From Candidatus Nitrosopumilus sp. (GTDB taxonomy: Archaea; Thermoproteota; Nitrososphaeria; Nitrososphaerales; Nitrosopumilaceae): a stretch of 14,610 nucleotides of DNA. Both the position numbers and the translations under genes were made by a program. The notes under the pieces are model-generated. The model was not told where the DNA came from, did no database searches, and saw only the letters and a list, made by a program, of their open reading frames with translations. Positions 1 to 7,632 of this stretch are shown piece by piece. The DNA lies in contig JAEMQG010000009.1 of assembly GCA_022758935.1 (NCBI GenBank), positions 1-14,610 on the forward strand, given 5' to 3'. Positions within the stretch are counted from its first letter, which is position 1. Each line of letters begins with the position of its first letter.

Positions 1-50
1 GTGTCCTATTTGATTCAGCTACAGGTGGTTAACATGATTCATCCGTCATA

Positions 51-60
51 TTATTAATAT
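51..60 (+). promoter_or_regulatory. Probable box A (TATA element) for the korAB operon
   Basis: An all-AT element, TTATTAATAT, is centred about 26 nt before the ATG at 82. That is the spacing expected if transcription starts at or next to the start codon (leaderless mRNA), common in archaea. The call rests on base composition and spacing only. Confidence 0.4.
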
Positions 61-81
61 CTAAAAAATAAGAGATTACAT

Positions 82-1992
82 ATGAGTTCTGTTGATTTTA
101 CATGGTTAATTGGGGGTCCACAAGGGAGTGGGGTAGACTCTGGGGCTAATGTTTTTTCTAAAGTCTGTGCTCAAATGGGGTATCAAATTTTCGGTAAAAG
201 AGAATTTTATTCTAACATTAAGGGTGATCATAGTTACTTTGTAGTCCGAGTTTCTGATAAAGATATTCATTCAAATGTAAATGACATCACATTAATGGCA
301 TCTTTTGATGCTGAAACAATTTTTAGACATTTTAATGAAGTTTCTAAAGACGGTGGAATAATTTACGATTCTGATTTGGATAAAATAACTACTGATGAAG
401 TACATACTCTTGATACTTATTTTAAAGAAAGATTACATAAAGAATTAACCTTTAAAAATAAGCCTTTTACCATCACTGGAGTCCTTGAGATTGCAAAAGA
501 GAAAGGCGTTAATCTTTATCCTGTTTCTTTTCGAGAAATCCTATCTAATCTTGCGGAAGAGACAGAAAATCCAAAACTAAAAGGACTAGTTAGAATGTTT
601 AATGTACTTGCAGTTTCGTTATCACTAGGATTAATCAAAATGCCTCTAGATCCTTTACTCCAATCTATTGATTCAATTTTTTCAAAAAAATCCCAGATAG
701 CAGAAATTAATAAGCAAGCAGCAAATTATGCCTATGATTATGCTAAATCAAAATTCGATAATTTTCAATATAGTTTAACTGGTACTGCCAAACGACCTGA
801 CACCATTCTTGTTCAGGGTCATTTTGGAACTTCTATAGGAAAAATGGTTAGCGGTTGTAGATTCCAATCGTACTATCCTATTACTCCTGCTTCTGACGAA
901 AGTGTATATCTTGAATCACATGAACTCTTGGAAATTCAAAATGATAGACCTGGTTCGACCATTGTTATCCAAACTGAAGATGAAATTTCTGCAATGGGTA
1001 TGATGATTGGTGCTGCCTTAACTGGTACGCGTGCTTCTACATCGACTTCTGGACCTGGTTTTGCATTAATGACTGAAGCACTAGGTTGGGCTGGAATTAA
1101 TGAAGTCCCAATTGTGATTACTTTGTATCAAAGAAGTGGACCCTCAACAGGACTTCCTACAAGGCACGGACAAGATGACCTCCTTTTTGCAGTCCATGCT
1201 GGTCATGGTGATTTTCCAAAAATTGTTTATGCATCTGGTGATATTGAAGAAAGTTTCTATGACACTGGAAGATGTTTTAATTATGCCGATATTTACCAAA
1301 TTCCTGTTATCCATATGATGGACAAATTTCTTTCAAGTTCTGTTGTAACATGCAAAAAATTTGACCCTCAAAAGGTTTCAATTGATAGAGGACTATTATT
1401 AGATAAAATTGAAGGAGAATACAAGCGATTTGCTTTCACTGATGATGGAATTTCTCCCCGCTCTAGATTAGGATTAGATAATGGCGTTTTTTGGAATACT
1501 GGTGATGAATCAGATGAATTTGGCCATATTACGGAAGATCCTCAGATTCGTATCAAAATGATGGATAAAAGAATGTCTCGTCTAGACTTGGTGTTAAGTA
1601 GAATTCCAGATGATGAACAAGTAGTTTCATTTGGCGTATCTGATTATACTATAATTTCTTGGGGTTCTACTAAGGGTCCAATTTTAGATGCTATTTCCAT
1701 GCTTAAAAAAGAGGGAATTGATATTGGATTTATTCAAATTAAATTAATTCATCCTTTCCCATCTGATTATGTTTCATCTCTTTTAAAAAATACAAAAACT
1801 ATCATTGATATTGAAGCAAATCATTCAGGCCAGTTAGGCAAGATTTTCAAGCAAAATATTTCTCGAGAAATTGATTATTTTATACTAAAATATACTGGAA
1901 GAGGAATGACTAGTACTGAAATTTATGATTCATTAAAAAAGATAGTTGAAAATAAAGCAAACAAAAGAGAGGTTTTAAGTCATGGCGCTTAA
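82..1992 (+). CDS. korA: 2-oxoacid:ferredoxin oxidoreductase, fused gamma-alpha subunit
   Basis: Large subunit of the enzyme that oxidatively decarboxylates 2-oxoacids (pyruvate, 2-oxoglutarate) to acyl-CoA, passing electrons to ferredoxin in the cytoplasm. At 636 aa it matches the Sulfolobus-type layout, with a gamma domain first (glycine motif [11 protein letters not shown], residues 11-21) and the alpha domain after about residue 245. The alpha domain carries [10 protein letters not shown] from residue 265; the YPITP element, with Thr268, is a known substrate-specificity motif in the Sulfolobus enzyme. TSGPGF (322-327) and the arginine in PTRHGQDD (Arg361, probably the substrate-carboxylate arginine) follow. 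The start is the ATG at 82, preceded by a TATA-like box. The 3' end overlaps the beta-subunit gene by 11 nt, which implies co-translation. Substrate range cannot be fixed from sequence; the Sulfolobus relatives act on several 2-oxoacids. Confidence 0.93.
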   Translation: MSSVDFTWLIGGPQGSGVDSGANVFSKVCAQMGYQIFGKREFYSNIKGDHSYFVVRVSDKDIHSNVNDITLMASFDAETIFRHFNEVSKDGGIIYDSDLDKITTDEVHTLDTYFKERLHKELTFKNKPFTITGVLEIAKEKGVNLYPVSFREILSNLAEETENPKLKGLVRMFNVLAVSLSLGLIKMPLDPLLQSIDSIFSKKSQIAEINKQAANYAYDYAKSKFDNFQYSLTGTAKRPDTILVQGHFGTSIGKMVSGCRFQSYYPITPASDESVYLESHELLEIQNDRPGSTIVIQTEDEISAMGMMIGAALTGTRASTSTSGPGFALMTEALGWAGINEVPIVITLYQRSGPSTGLPTRHGQDDLLFAVHAGHGDFPKIVYASGDIEESFYDTGRCFNYADIYQIPVIHMMDKFLSSSVVTCKKFDPQKVSIDRGLLLDKIEGEYKRFAFTDDGISPRSRLGLDNGVFWNTGDESDEFGHITEDPQIRIKMMDKRMSRLDLVLSRIPDDEQVVSFGVSDYTIISWGSTKGPILDAISMLKKEGIDIGFIQIKLIHPFPSDYVSSLLKNTKTIIDIEANHSGQLGKIFKQNISREIDYFILKYTGRGMTSTEIYDSLKKIVENKANKREVLSHGA

Positions 1993-2944
1993 ACTTGCTG
2001 ATTATAAAACTGAAGTACACAATGATTGGTGTCCTGGGTGTGGGGATTTTGGAATAGTTAATGCGCTACAAATGGCATTGGCAGAAATGGGGATAGAACG
2101 TGATAAAGCAACTATTTTTTCTGGCATTGGTTGTTCTGGAAAGACATCTCATTTTATCAACACATATGGTGTTCACACCCTACATGGAAGAGTTTTAACT
2201 TTTGCCCAAGGTGGAAAACTCGCAAATCCTGAAATGACCGTTGTAGCAGTCGGCGGTGATGGAGACGGATTAGGAATAGGAGCTGGTCATTTTGTTGCAG
2301 CAGGAAGACGCAATATTGACATGACCTACATCATATTTGATAATGGTGTATATGGGTTAACTAAAGGACAAGCTTCCCCAACACTAAAGCTTGGTGAGAA
2401 AACAAAATCACTCCCATCTCCAAACACCAACTATAACGTAAATCCTATTGGATTGGCAGTCGCCAGTGGGTTTACATTTGTAGCACGTGGCTATTCCTAT
2501 GATGTTAGACATCTGAAAGATCTGATCATCAAAGCTGTTCGTCACAAAGGTCTTTCCTTCCTTGACGTGTTACAACCATGTCCAACTTACAATGATATCA
2601 ACACAAGAGATTGGTATGCGGGAGTAGATTTAGCACAAGAATCTATGGAAAGACACTCTAGAATCTATAAACTTGAAGATATGCATTTTGACCCTATGGT
2701 ACATTATGATGATGAGTCAGAAGTTAATGAAAAATTGTCTCAAGCTTTGATTAAATCTCTAGAATGGGGGCAAAAAATTCCTATAGGGGTATTTTATCAA
2801 AATGAATTAATTTCTCAATATTCTACTAGACTGACTGATAGAATTCCTAATTATCTTGAAAATCCACCTGCAAAACAAAAAATTTCTGAAAACGGATTAC
2901 CTGTTACTGATGTTTCAGAAATACTTGATTCTCTTAGAATTTAG
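1982..2944 (+). CDS. korB: 2-oxoacid:ferredoxin oxidoreductase, beta subunit
   Basis: The 320-aa catalytic partner of the preceding gamma-alpha subunit, binding thiamine pyrophosphate and one [4Fe-4S] cluster. Four cysteines, C17 and C20 (in WCPGCGDFG), C51 (GIGCSGK) and C200 (QPCPTYND), have the spacing of the cluster ligands of the Sulfolobus enzyme. Lys54, just after C51, corresponds to the lysine that contacts the substrate or CoA there. The TPP/Mg site is seen as [11 protein letters not shown] followed by [12 protein letters not shown]. The ATG at 1982 lies inside the last codons of the upstream gene, an 11-nt overlap that makes a two-gene operon. There is no separate ferredoxin-like delta subunit nearby, again as in Sulfolobus. 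Identity is secure; the physiological substrate is open. Confidence 0.94.
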   Translation: MALKLADYKTEVHNDWCPGCGDFGIVNALQMALAEMGIERDKATIFSGIGCSGKTSHFINTYGVHTLHGRVLTFAQGGKLANPEMTVVAVGGDGDGLGIGAGHFVAAGRRNIDMTYIIFDNGVYGLTKGQASPTLKLGEKTKSLPSPNTNYNVNPIGLAVASGFTFVARGYSYDVRHLKDLIIKAVRHKGLSFLDVLQPCPTYNDINTRDWYAGVDLAQESMERHSRIYKLEDMHFDPMVHYDDESEVNEKLSQALIKSLEWGQKIPIGVFYQNELISQYSTRLTDRIPNYLENPPAKQKISENGLPVTDVSEILDSLRI

Positions 2945-2998
2945 AACATGAATAACCTAATGAGTTATAGACTAGTTTATTCGTAGATCACCTTACTG

Positions 2999-3433
2999 TT
3001 GAACATAAACGAGGCAAATAAAATATTTAGAAAATCTATTATCAAAGGGTTCTTTGAGCCACAACTTCTTAATCTTGATTTTAAAAAATCTGGAGTTAAA
3101 CATCCCCTCATAAACGAAGATGGGTTAATGCAATCTGATTTACTTCATATATTTTTTGATGTGGATACAGGGTCTGATTATCCTGATGGTGACGAATGGT
3201 TTATTGTAGAATTACTTTTTCCTCATGATATTAAACTTCCAGATTCATTGAAGGGACCTGATTATTTTACTACCATTTCAGTTGAAGATGGGAAAAAATT
3301 TTGGCATCATCGTGAATTAATTCGTTACAAATACGGTAAATCAAAAAAACTTGATAATGCATTAGAATTTTTAGAATTAAAATACAAAGAACTACATGGT
3401 TTACTTGAACCACTTCAAAAAGATCTCAAGTAG
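2999..3433 (+). CDS. Hypothetical protein, 144 aa, acidic and aromatic-rich
   Basis: I do not recognise this protein. It is soluble, with no signal peptide or membrane segment. The middle part (about 45-105) is rich in aromatic and acidic residues (DLLHIFFDVDTGSDYPDGDEW, then FIVELLFPHDI), suggesting beta strands. The C-terminal part (about 105-144) is a charged, leucine-rich probable helix. The only start near the 5' end is the TTG at 2999: an in-frame TAG lies at 2984 and the next ATG is codon 43, inside the conserved-looking part. It follows korB by 54 nt without a clear terminator, so read-through from that operon is possible. Its 3' end overlaps the convergent gene on the other strand by 8 nt. 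Coding is supported by length and a protein-like composition, not by a family match. Confidence 0.65.
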   Translation: MNINEANKIFRKSIIKGFFEPQLLNLDFKKSGVKHPLINEDGLMQSDLLHIFFDVDTGSDYPDGDEWFIVELLFPHDIKLPDSLKGPDYFTTISVEDGKKFWHHRELIRYKYGKSKKLDNALEFLELKYKELHGLLEPLQKDLK

Positions 3434-3962
3434 TCACATTCCAATTATTTCCTTTGAAAATATATTTTTTATTTTCTGATCTTGCAGAATTGAGACGCCA
3501 TCTTGTTGACTCTGGATCAAATTTGTAAATTACTTCCAAAATATCTGAGGGTAGTTTTTCAGGATTTAGGTGATATGGAAGTAACTCTAAAACAAAATCT
3601 ATTTTTTCAATTGCATTATTGTACCATTGTTTATCTTCAATATCTATGTCAAAAATTATTTTTGGCTTTCCTAAAAAATTTATTTTGATCTTTAAAGCAT
3701 TTCCACTGCCTCTCCGCCTTTTCATTTCTTTGAAAACATCTTTCATTTTCTCCCAACGGCTAAAATCAAACCATTTGAAAAATTCTTCGTTAAAAGTAAG
3801 TGGTATATCTAAATTCAAAAAACTGACGAAATTTTCATCATTTGATTCAATTTCTTCTTGAATTATCGTAAATCTGGAATTTAAATATCCATAAATTACT
3901 TCAATCTCCCAAGGTGATATCCCGTAATACTCTAACGATATTTTTAGATTATCTTCAATCAT
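3426..3962 (-). CDS. Hypothetical protein, 178 aa, soluble
   Basis: I do not recognise this protein. It begins with an ATG (complement of 3960-3962) and is predicted cytoplasmic, with no hydrophobic segment. The N-terminal third is acidic (IQEEIESNDENF, about residues 34-45). The middle has a basic stretch, MKRRRGSGN (about 80-88), followed by alternating hydrophobic residues (LKIKINFLGKPKIIFDIDIED) that look like paired beta strands. The C-terminus is rich in Trp, Asn and Arg. A TATA-like element sits about 26 nt upstream of the start, so it seems to have its own promoter, back to back with that of the gene at 4064. It converges on the gene at 2999 with an 8-nt overlap at the stops. Confidence 0.68.
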   Translation of the reverse strand: MIEDNLKISLEYYGISPWEIEVIYGYLNSRFTIIQEEIESNDENFVSFLNLDIPLTFNEEFFKWFDFSRWEKMKDVFKEMKRRRGSGNALKIKINFLGKPKIIFDIDIEDKQWYNNAIEKIDFVLELLPYHLNPEKLPSDILEVIYKFDPESTRWRLNSARSENKKYIFKGNNWNVTT

Positions 3963-3983
3963 TAATTAAAAATCACAAAAATT

Positions 3984-3993
3984 GTAATTAAAT
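3984..3993 (-). promoter_or_regulatory. Probable box A for the 178-aa hypothetical gene
   Basis: Read on the - strand, the element ATTTAATTAC is centred about 26-27 nt before the ATG at 3962, the leaderless archaeal spacing. It is one half of a divergent promoter region about 100 nt long, shared with the gene at 4064. Confidence 0.38.
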
Positions 3994-4033
3994 CTTCAAA
4001 TCTGGTTCTTCTAGCCCAAAATTCTCATCAAAA

Positions 4034-4041
4034 TTAAAATT
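4034..4041 (+). promoter_or_regulatory. Probable box A for the Met-rich protein gene
   Basis: The element TTAAAATT is centred about 26 nt before the ATG at 4064, the usual distance for a leaderless archaeal transcript. The surrounding region is AT-rich throughout, so chance similarity is a real possibility. Confidence 0.36.
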
Positions 4042-4063
4042 ATGGAGAAATAGATGGTAATTA

Positions 4064-4390
4064 ATGAAAAAAGAATTTGTAGTAAGAAGTATTGATGCTT
4101 CACCTGAAGGTTCACCGTATGTTGTAGTCTCACTATCATCAATTAAAGACCTTAAAGAAGGAAACACATCTACACCGTCTCCTTTTGGCAGCCCAAAAGT
4201 AATGGGGTTTACTAACATGAACGATATGATGAAGGATCTCAACAAAATGTTTTCTGGAATGGGTGGAATGGGCATGCAAAGTGGAGTTACACAGCTGAAA
4301 CTGGAGATGCATGAATACAAAGAAATGGGTTTGTCTGTAGGTGATAAAGTCTTTCTTGAACTAACCAAAGAAGAAACTCTGGGTATATGA
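4064..4390 (+). CDS. Hypothetical protein, 108 aa, with methionine-rich centre
   Basis: I do not recognise a family. The N-terminal part (residues 1-31) alternates hydrophobic and polar residues (KKEFVVRSID, SPYVVVSLSSI) like beta strands. The C-terminal part (75-103) does the same (VTQLKLEMHEY, VGDKVFLELTK), ending in a VGDKV turn typical of small beta-barrels. Between them, residues 47-71 hold eight methionines with glycines (NMNDMMKDLNKMFSGMGGMGM). This resembles in composition, but not demonstrably in homology, Met-rich metal- or helix-binding segments. It starts at the ATG at 4064 with a TATA-like box 26 nt upstream. It is probably monocistronic: a T-rich tract follows the stop and the next gene converges on it. 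A small beta-barrel adaptor or nucleic-acid-binding protein is possible, but this is speculation. Confidence 0.72.
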   Translation: MKKEFVVRSIDASPEGSPYVVVSLSSIKDLKEGNTSTPSPFGSPKVMGFTNMNDMMKDLNKMFSGMGGMGMQSGVTQLKLEMHEYKEMGLSVGDKVFLELTKEETLGI

Positions 4391-4396
4391 TCAGTC

Positions 4397-4417
4397 TATT
4401 TTCTCTTTTTTGTTTCT
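4397..4417 (+). terminator. T-rich probable archaeal terminator
   Basis: A pyrimidine tract with a run of six T lies just after the stop of the Met-rich protein gene. It sits in the 34-nt gap before the 3' end of the convergent gene. Archaeal RNA polymerase terminates on such U-rich stretches without a hairpin. Confidence 0.4.
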
Positions 4418-4424
4418 AATTATT

Positions 4425-4973
4425 TTAGATGGTATTGATGAATTTCCAAAGGTAGAATATGCATATTGTTCCAATTACGAATAACATTGGTTTCCACGCG
4501 AATACTGGAATGCTAGGTGTTGCAAGCTTTACTTTATAATTATCAACAATCGTATGAACGCTTTTTTTGATTTTATCGTGCCAAATCTTATAATCTACTT
4601 GATATTTTTTCAATATTTCTTCAACTTCATATACTACAGGTGTTCTTTGGGATACTAAGTGCTGAAGATAATCTCTTGAAACTTCAACTTCCGCATGGAT
4701 TCCGATTAAACCTTTTTTGAGATCTACTAATCTAACATGCATTTCCCAAGGTTTCTTGAGTTTGAGATTCAAACCATTTCCAATTTGATCAGGTTGTTTG
4801 TGTTCAAATTTAACTTTAGTAAAACCTTCACTGGTAAAAATTCTCATTAATTCGTCAAAGCTCTTCTTAACTACAATGTGTAGTTGTTCAACTCCCTTAT
4901 TATCTACATCAATACTATGTCTTAATCCATCACGAAATGAAATTGTTTTGGGATATTTGGTTAGGTACTCCAT
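4425..4973 (-). CDS. Hypothetical C-terminally membrane-anchored protein, 182 aa
   Basis: I do not recognise the soluble part. Residues 1-150 look like a mixed alpha/beta domain: LHIVVKKSFDELMRIF (strand then helix), FTKVKFEHKQ, MHVRLVDLKKGLIGIHAEVEV (strands), then a long charged helix, VYEVEEILKKYQVDYKIW (about 112-130). The last 25 residues form a single hydrophobic segment (PMLFVIGTICIFYLWKF) with only a few residues after it. The architecture is that of a tail-anchored protein with its domain in the cytoplasm. The start is the ATG complementary to 4971-4973. Upstream there is a good TATA-like box 26 nt away and a run of six G that could act as a crude Shine-Dalgarno site. It stands in the same direction as the CofE-like gene, 48 nt downstream of that gene's stop, but appears to have its own promoter. 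Confidence 0.72.
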   Translation of the reverse strand: MEYLTKYPKTISFRDGLRHSIDVDNKGVEQLHIVVKKSFDELMRIFTSEGFTKVKFEHKQPDQIGNGLNLKLKKPWEMHVRLVDLKKGLIGIHAEVEVSRDYLQHLVSQRTPVVYEVEEILKKYQVDYKIWHDKIKKSVHTIVDNYKVKLATPSIPVFAWKPMLFVIGTICIFYLWKFINTI

Positions 4974-4994
4974 TAATTTGTCCCCCCAAAACCT

Positions 4995-5004
4995 CTATTT
5001 AAAG
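4995..5004 (-). promoter_or_regulatory. Probable box A for the tail-anchored protein gene
   Basis: Read on the - strand, CTTTAAATAG is centred about 26-27 nt before the ATG at 4973. It is one of the best TATA-like matches in the window and lies in the short gap after the CofE-like gene. Confidence 0.48.
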
Positions 5005-5021
5005 CAGAACTCATTAAAATT

Positions 5022-5732
5022 CTAATAATTCGGTGGATTTGTTAAACCTCTAACATATACGCACAGGTCTGGAGATATTGCTGTCTCTGTTGGATTAATT
5101 TTTCTGTCTGTCAACTTTGCTCCTGAATCTCTAATAATTGCAAACGGTTTGGATTCTGCACCCTCACCCATTTTGTGATTTGCGATTGTTGCAAGATTAT
5201 CCACCACTGCTTGAAAAGTTACTTTCAATGGATTTCCGTCAAGATCTTTTTCAGATCTCATATCCAATACTGGCTCAATTCCTGCACATGAAATCGCCAC
5301 CCCGGATGTTCCAATACGAACTGGCATCAATCTACTATCCGCCAAAATAACTCCCACATGCATTAAGAATTTTAAAAATATTTTTCTTCTAATTTGTTCT
5401 GCGATAATATAAGGATCCTTTGGATAAAGAACTATGTTTCCTTTTTTTACATTTGATTTATCAATTCCTGCATTTGGAGCCATTATGTTATCTGCTGAAG
5501 TAATAACAAAACCTGAAATCCCCCCAAAAATTTTGTCGGATTCTCTTAAAATTATTTCTGCAATTTCAGCTTTTATTTGAAATTTCTTAGAAACATCTAT
5601 TCCTTTTATTGATGCCTTGACATTATTTAGATCAATTATTCTTCCTTGAGCATTGGAGATGTATTTTGTTGATATTACTATGACATCTCCCTCCTGTAAC
5701 CTTTCATTGTTTTTATCTAATGTCTCTACCAA
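5022..5732 (-). CDS. cofE: Coenzyme F420-0:L-glutamate ligase-like protein (CofE family)
   Basis: CofE adds glutamates to F420-0 using GTP and divalent metals in the cytoplasm, the last step of F420 synthesis. The 236-aa frame shows the family order: GDVIVISTKYISNAQGRI near the N-terminus, NAGIDKSNV, VGVILADSRLMPVRIGTSG, AGIEPVLDMRSEKDLDG, DNLATIANHKMGEGAESKP and IIRDSG. The usual TDTxGRP element reads ADSRLMP here, so a paralogue with a related activity cannot be excluded. The start is a TTG (complement of 5730-5732), which leaves the protein about 20 residues short at the N-terminus compared with family members. Eight further codons upstream read like the missing helix (DRFDIFEA) but are closed by an in-frame TGA at 5757-5759, with no start codon between. 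See the finding on this. It is divergent from the hydro-lyase operon at 5872. Confidence 0.83.
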   Translation of the reverse strand: MVETLDKNNERLQEGDVIVISTKYISNAQGRIIDLNNVKASIKGIDVSKKFQIKAEIAEIILRESDKIFGGISGFVITSADNIMAPNAGIDKSNVKKGNIVLYPKDPYIIAEQIRRKIFLKFLMHVGVILADSRLMPVRIGTSGVAISCAGIEPVLDMRSEKDLDGNPLKVTFQAVVDNLATIANHKMGEGAESKPFAIIRDSGAKLTDRKINPTETAISPDLCVYVRGLTNPPNY

Positions 5733-5840
5733 TGCCTCAAAGATATCAAACCGATCTCATTTTCTTTCTGAAAATAGGTGTAATACGGTTAGGGGCACAT
5801 CAAGTGTGATGATTCTTTTCTTTTTTACTGTTCTGAAAAG

Positions 5841-5849
5841 CTTTTAATC
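5841..5849 (+). promoter_or_regulatory. Probable box A for the four-gene hydro-lyase operon
   Basis: CTTTTAATC is centred about 27 nt before the ATG at 5872, fitting a leaderless mRNA. The spacing favours this ATG over the TTG at 5866. It overlaps a perfect palindrome, AAAAGCTTTT (5837-5846), in the divergent region shared with the CofE-like gene. Confidence 0.45.
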
Positions 5850-5871
5850 TGTAGAACTAGTTTTTTTGATT

Positions 5872-7143
5872 ATGAATATTACTGAGAAGATACTTGCACG
5901 CGCTTCAGGTAGGGCACAAGTATCTCCCGACGATGTAGTTTTTGCAAATGTGGATAAAGTTATGATTCACGACGTATCTGGTCCAGGCGTAATCAAAGTA
6001 TTTGACAAATTAAAGAAACAAGGCATTAATGTTGACAAATTGTGGGATCCATCAAAAGTTTGGGTTGCCGAAGATCATTTTGTTCCTTCTGCAGATAAGA
6101 TCTCTGCTGAAAATATTGTGAAATTATCAGATTTCACAAAAAATTATGGGATTGAAAAACACTTCAAGTATGGAATGGGGCAATATGGAATTTGTCATAC
6201 GTTATCTCATGAAGAAGCGATGGTGATGCCTGGAGAAGTATATGTTGGAGGTGACTCGCATACTAATACTACTGGCGCTCTAGGATCATTTGCTTGTGGA
6301 TTAGGTCATACTGACGTTGCTTATGTTTTATTGAATGGAAAAATTTGGTTCAAGGTTCCTGAAACATTATACTTTAAGCTAAATGGAAAACTTCCAGAGT
6401 ATGTAATGGCCAAAGACTTTATTCTAAAAATAATTGGCGATATTGGCACTGAAGGGGGTGCATACAAAACTATGCAATTTGGTGGAGGTGGAATAAATGA
6501 AATGTCAGTTGAAAGTAGATTGACTTTATGTAATATGACTACAGAAGCAGGAGCTAAAAATGGAATAGTTGAACCCGATCAAAAAGTTGTAGATTATCTT
6601 ACAAGTAAAGGTGCCAGAGATATTTCATTAATTAAAGGAGATTATGATGCTCAATATCAAAAAATATACGAATACGAAGGTTCAGAAATGGAACCAATTG
6701 TAGCAAAACCCTTTTCTCCAGAAAACATTTCAATCGTACGAGAAGCTCCATCAGTAGACTTGGATAAATCATACATTGGTTCTTGCACTGGTGCAAAATA
6801 CGAAGATTTGGAAGCAGTTGCCAAAATTCTCAAGGGACGAAAAGTAAAAATTAGAACAGAAATTTTACCTGCTGCAATTTCTATTTATAAACGAGCCATG
6901 GAAAATGGATTGCTCAAAATATTTCTAGATGCTGGCGCGACAGTTGGACCCCCAACATGTGGAGCCTGTTGTGGAGCTCATATGGGAGTCTTGGCAAAAG
7001 ACGAAATTTGTATCAGTACAACAAATAGAAATTTTCCAGGACGTATGGGACATATTGATTCACAAACGTATCTTTCATCACCACTAGTAGCAGCAGCATC
7101 TGCAGTTACAGGTAAAATTACCGATCCGAGAGATTTGAAATGA
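5872..7143 (+). CDS. Aconitase-family hydro-lyase large subunit (LeuC/HacA archaeal type)
   Basis: Large [4Fe-4S] subunit of the isopropylmalate isomerase/homoaconitase family, which moves a hydroxyl group by dehydration and rehydration of a di- or tricarboxylic acid. The 423-aa length is that of the archaeal branch (about 420) and shorter than bacterial LeuC (about 470). The family site GGDSHTNTTGALG is present. The cluster cysteines are C305 (GSCTGAK) and C363/C366 (PTCGACCGAHMG), with an extra cysteine, C367, beside the last. The C-terminal STTNRNFPGRMG matches the family substrate loop. I chose the ATG at 5872 because a TATA-like box lies 27 nt before it; a TTG at 5866 adds only two residues. 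It overlaps its small subunit by 4 nt (ATGA), so the two are translationally coupled. Substrate is open: homoaconitate, isopropylmalate or citrate. Confidence 0.88.
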   Translation: MNITEKILARASGRAQVSPDDVVFANVDKVMIHDVSGPGVIKVFDKLKKQGINVDKLWDPSKVWVAEDHFVPSADKISAENIVKLSDFTKNYGIEKHFKYGMGQYGICHTLSHEEAMVMPGEVYVGGDSHTNTTGALGSFACGLGHTDVAYVLLNGKIWFKVPETLYFKLNGKLPEYVMAKDFILKIIGDIGTEGGAYKTMQFGGGGINEMSVESRLTLCNMTTEAGAKNGIVEPDQKVVDYLTSKGARDISLIKGDYDAQYQKIYEYEGSEMEPIVAKPFSPENISIVREAPSVDLDKSYIGSCTGAKYEDLEAVAKILKGRKVKIRTEILPAAISIYKRAMENGLLKIFLDAGATVGPPTCGACCGAHMGVLAKDEICISTTNRNFPGRMGHIDSQTYLSSPLVAAASAVTGKITDPRDLK

Positions 7144-7625
7144 AAGGAAACGTCATAAAATACGAAAGAGACAACATTGACACCGATGTCATTATCCCGG
7201 GACAATATCTCAAAATACATGATTATGCTGAGCTTGCATTACATGCTATGGAGGGATTGGATCCTAATTTTCACTCAAAGGTGAAGGAGGGTGATTTTAT
7301 CTTGTCTGGACGAAATTTCGGATGTGGTTCATCTCGCGAACATGCACCAATTGCACTTTCTCATTCTGGAATAAAGGCAGTGCTTGCCCTTTCATTTGCA
7401 AGAATATTTTATAGAAATGCAGTAGATGGCGCATTTTTACTGCCTATAGAAATTGAAATGGATGCCTACTCGAATATTTCTGAAGGTGACGAAATTGATA
7501 TTGATATTAGTAATAACACAATCAAAAATCTTACAAAAAAACAAACTTACAAGATGAAACCATTTTCAGAAATCATTGGAAAAATAATTGAATCTGGTGG
7601 CTTATTCAAGTACAAACCAATCTAA
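7140..7625 (+). CDS. Aconitase-family hydro-lyase small subunit (LeuD/HacB archaeal type)
   Basis: Small (swivelling) subunit, 161 aa, partner of the large subunit just upstream, with which it shares a 4-nt ATGA overlap. The family signature [14 protein letters not shown] is present around residues 57-70, followed by [17 protein letters not shown]. The substrate-recognition loop after [10 protein letters not shown] reads YLKI (residues 23-26). In characterised methanogen enzymes this loop is YLRT in homoaconitase and YLVY in isopropylmalate isomerase, with the third residue choosing the substrate. The lysine here is charged like the homoaconitase arginine, so a tricarboxylic substrate is an inference. 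The short length (about 160 rather than about 195) also places it with archaeal small subunits, not bacterial LeuD. The next gene starts 7 nt after the stop. Confidence 0.88.
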   Translation: MKGNVIKYERDNIDTDVIIPGQYLKIHDYAELALHAMEGLDPNFHSKVKEGDFILSGRNFGCGSSREHAPIALSHSGIKAVLALSFARIFYRNAVDGAFLLPIEIEMDAYSNISEGDEIDIDISNNTIKNLTKKQTYKMKPFSEIIGKIIESGGLFKYKPI

Positions 7626-7632
7626 GATTATC

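Noticed and set aside
3..32. Possible tail of an upstream gene reading VLFDSATGG then stop; a second frame is open from 1 to 57.
   Set aside because: Too short to identify, and two frames are open at the edge, so neither can be preferred without the upstream sequence.
1136..1318. 60-codon frame inside korA.
   Set aside because: Lies wholly within a well-supported gene in another frame.
3988..4368. 126-codon open frame antisense to the Met-rich protein gene.
   Set aside because: Low-complexity translation typical of an antisense shadow, no promoter in place, and the + strand frame is more protein-like.
5806..5836. GTGATGA and CTGA resembling the C and D boxes of a guide RNA.
   Set aside because: There is no internal D'/C' pair, the length is too short, and no terminal stem is visible.
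7588..7632. TTG start extending LeuC by 15 codons.
   Set aside because: It would overlap the upstream small subunit, and the ATG at 7633 gives the normal LeuC N-terminus.
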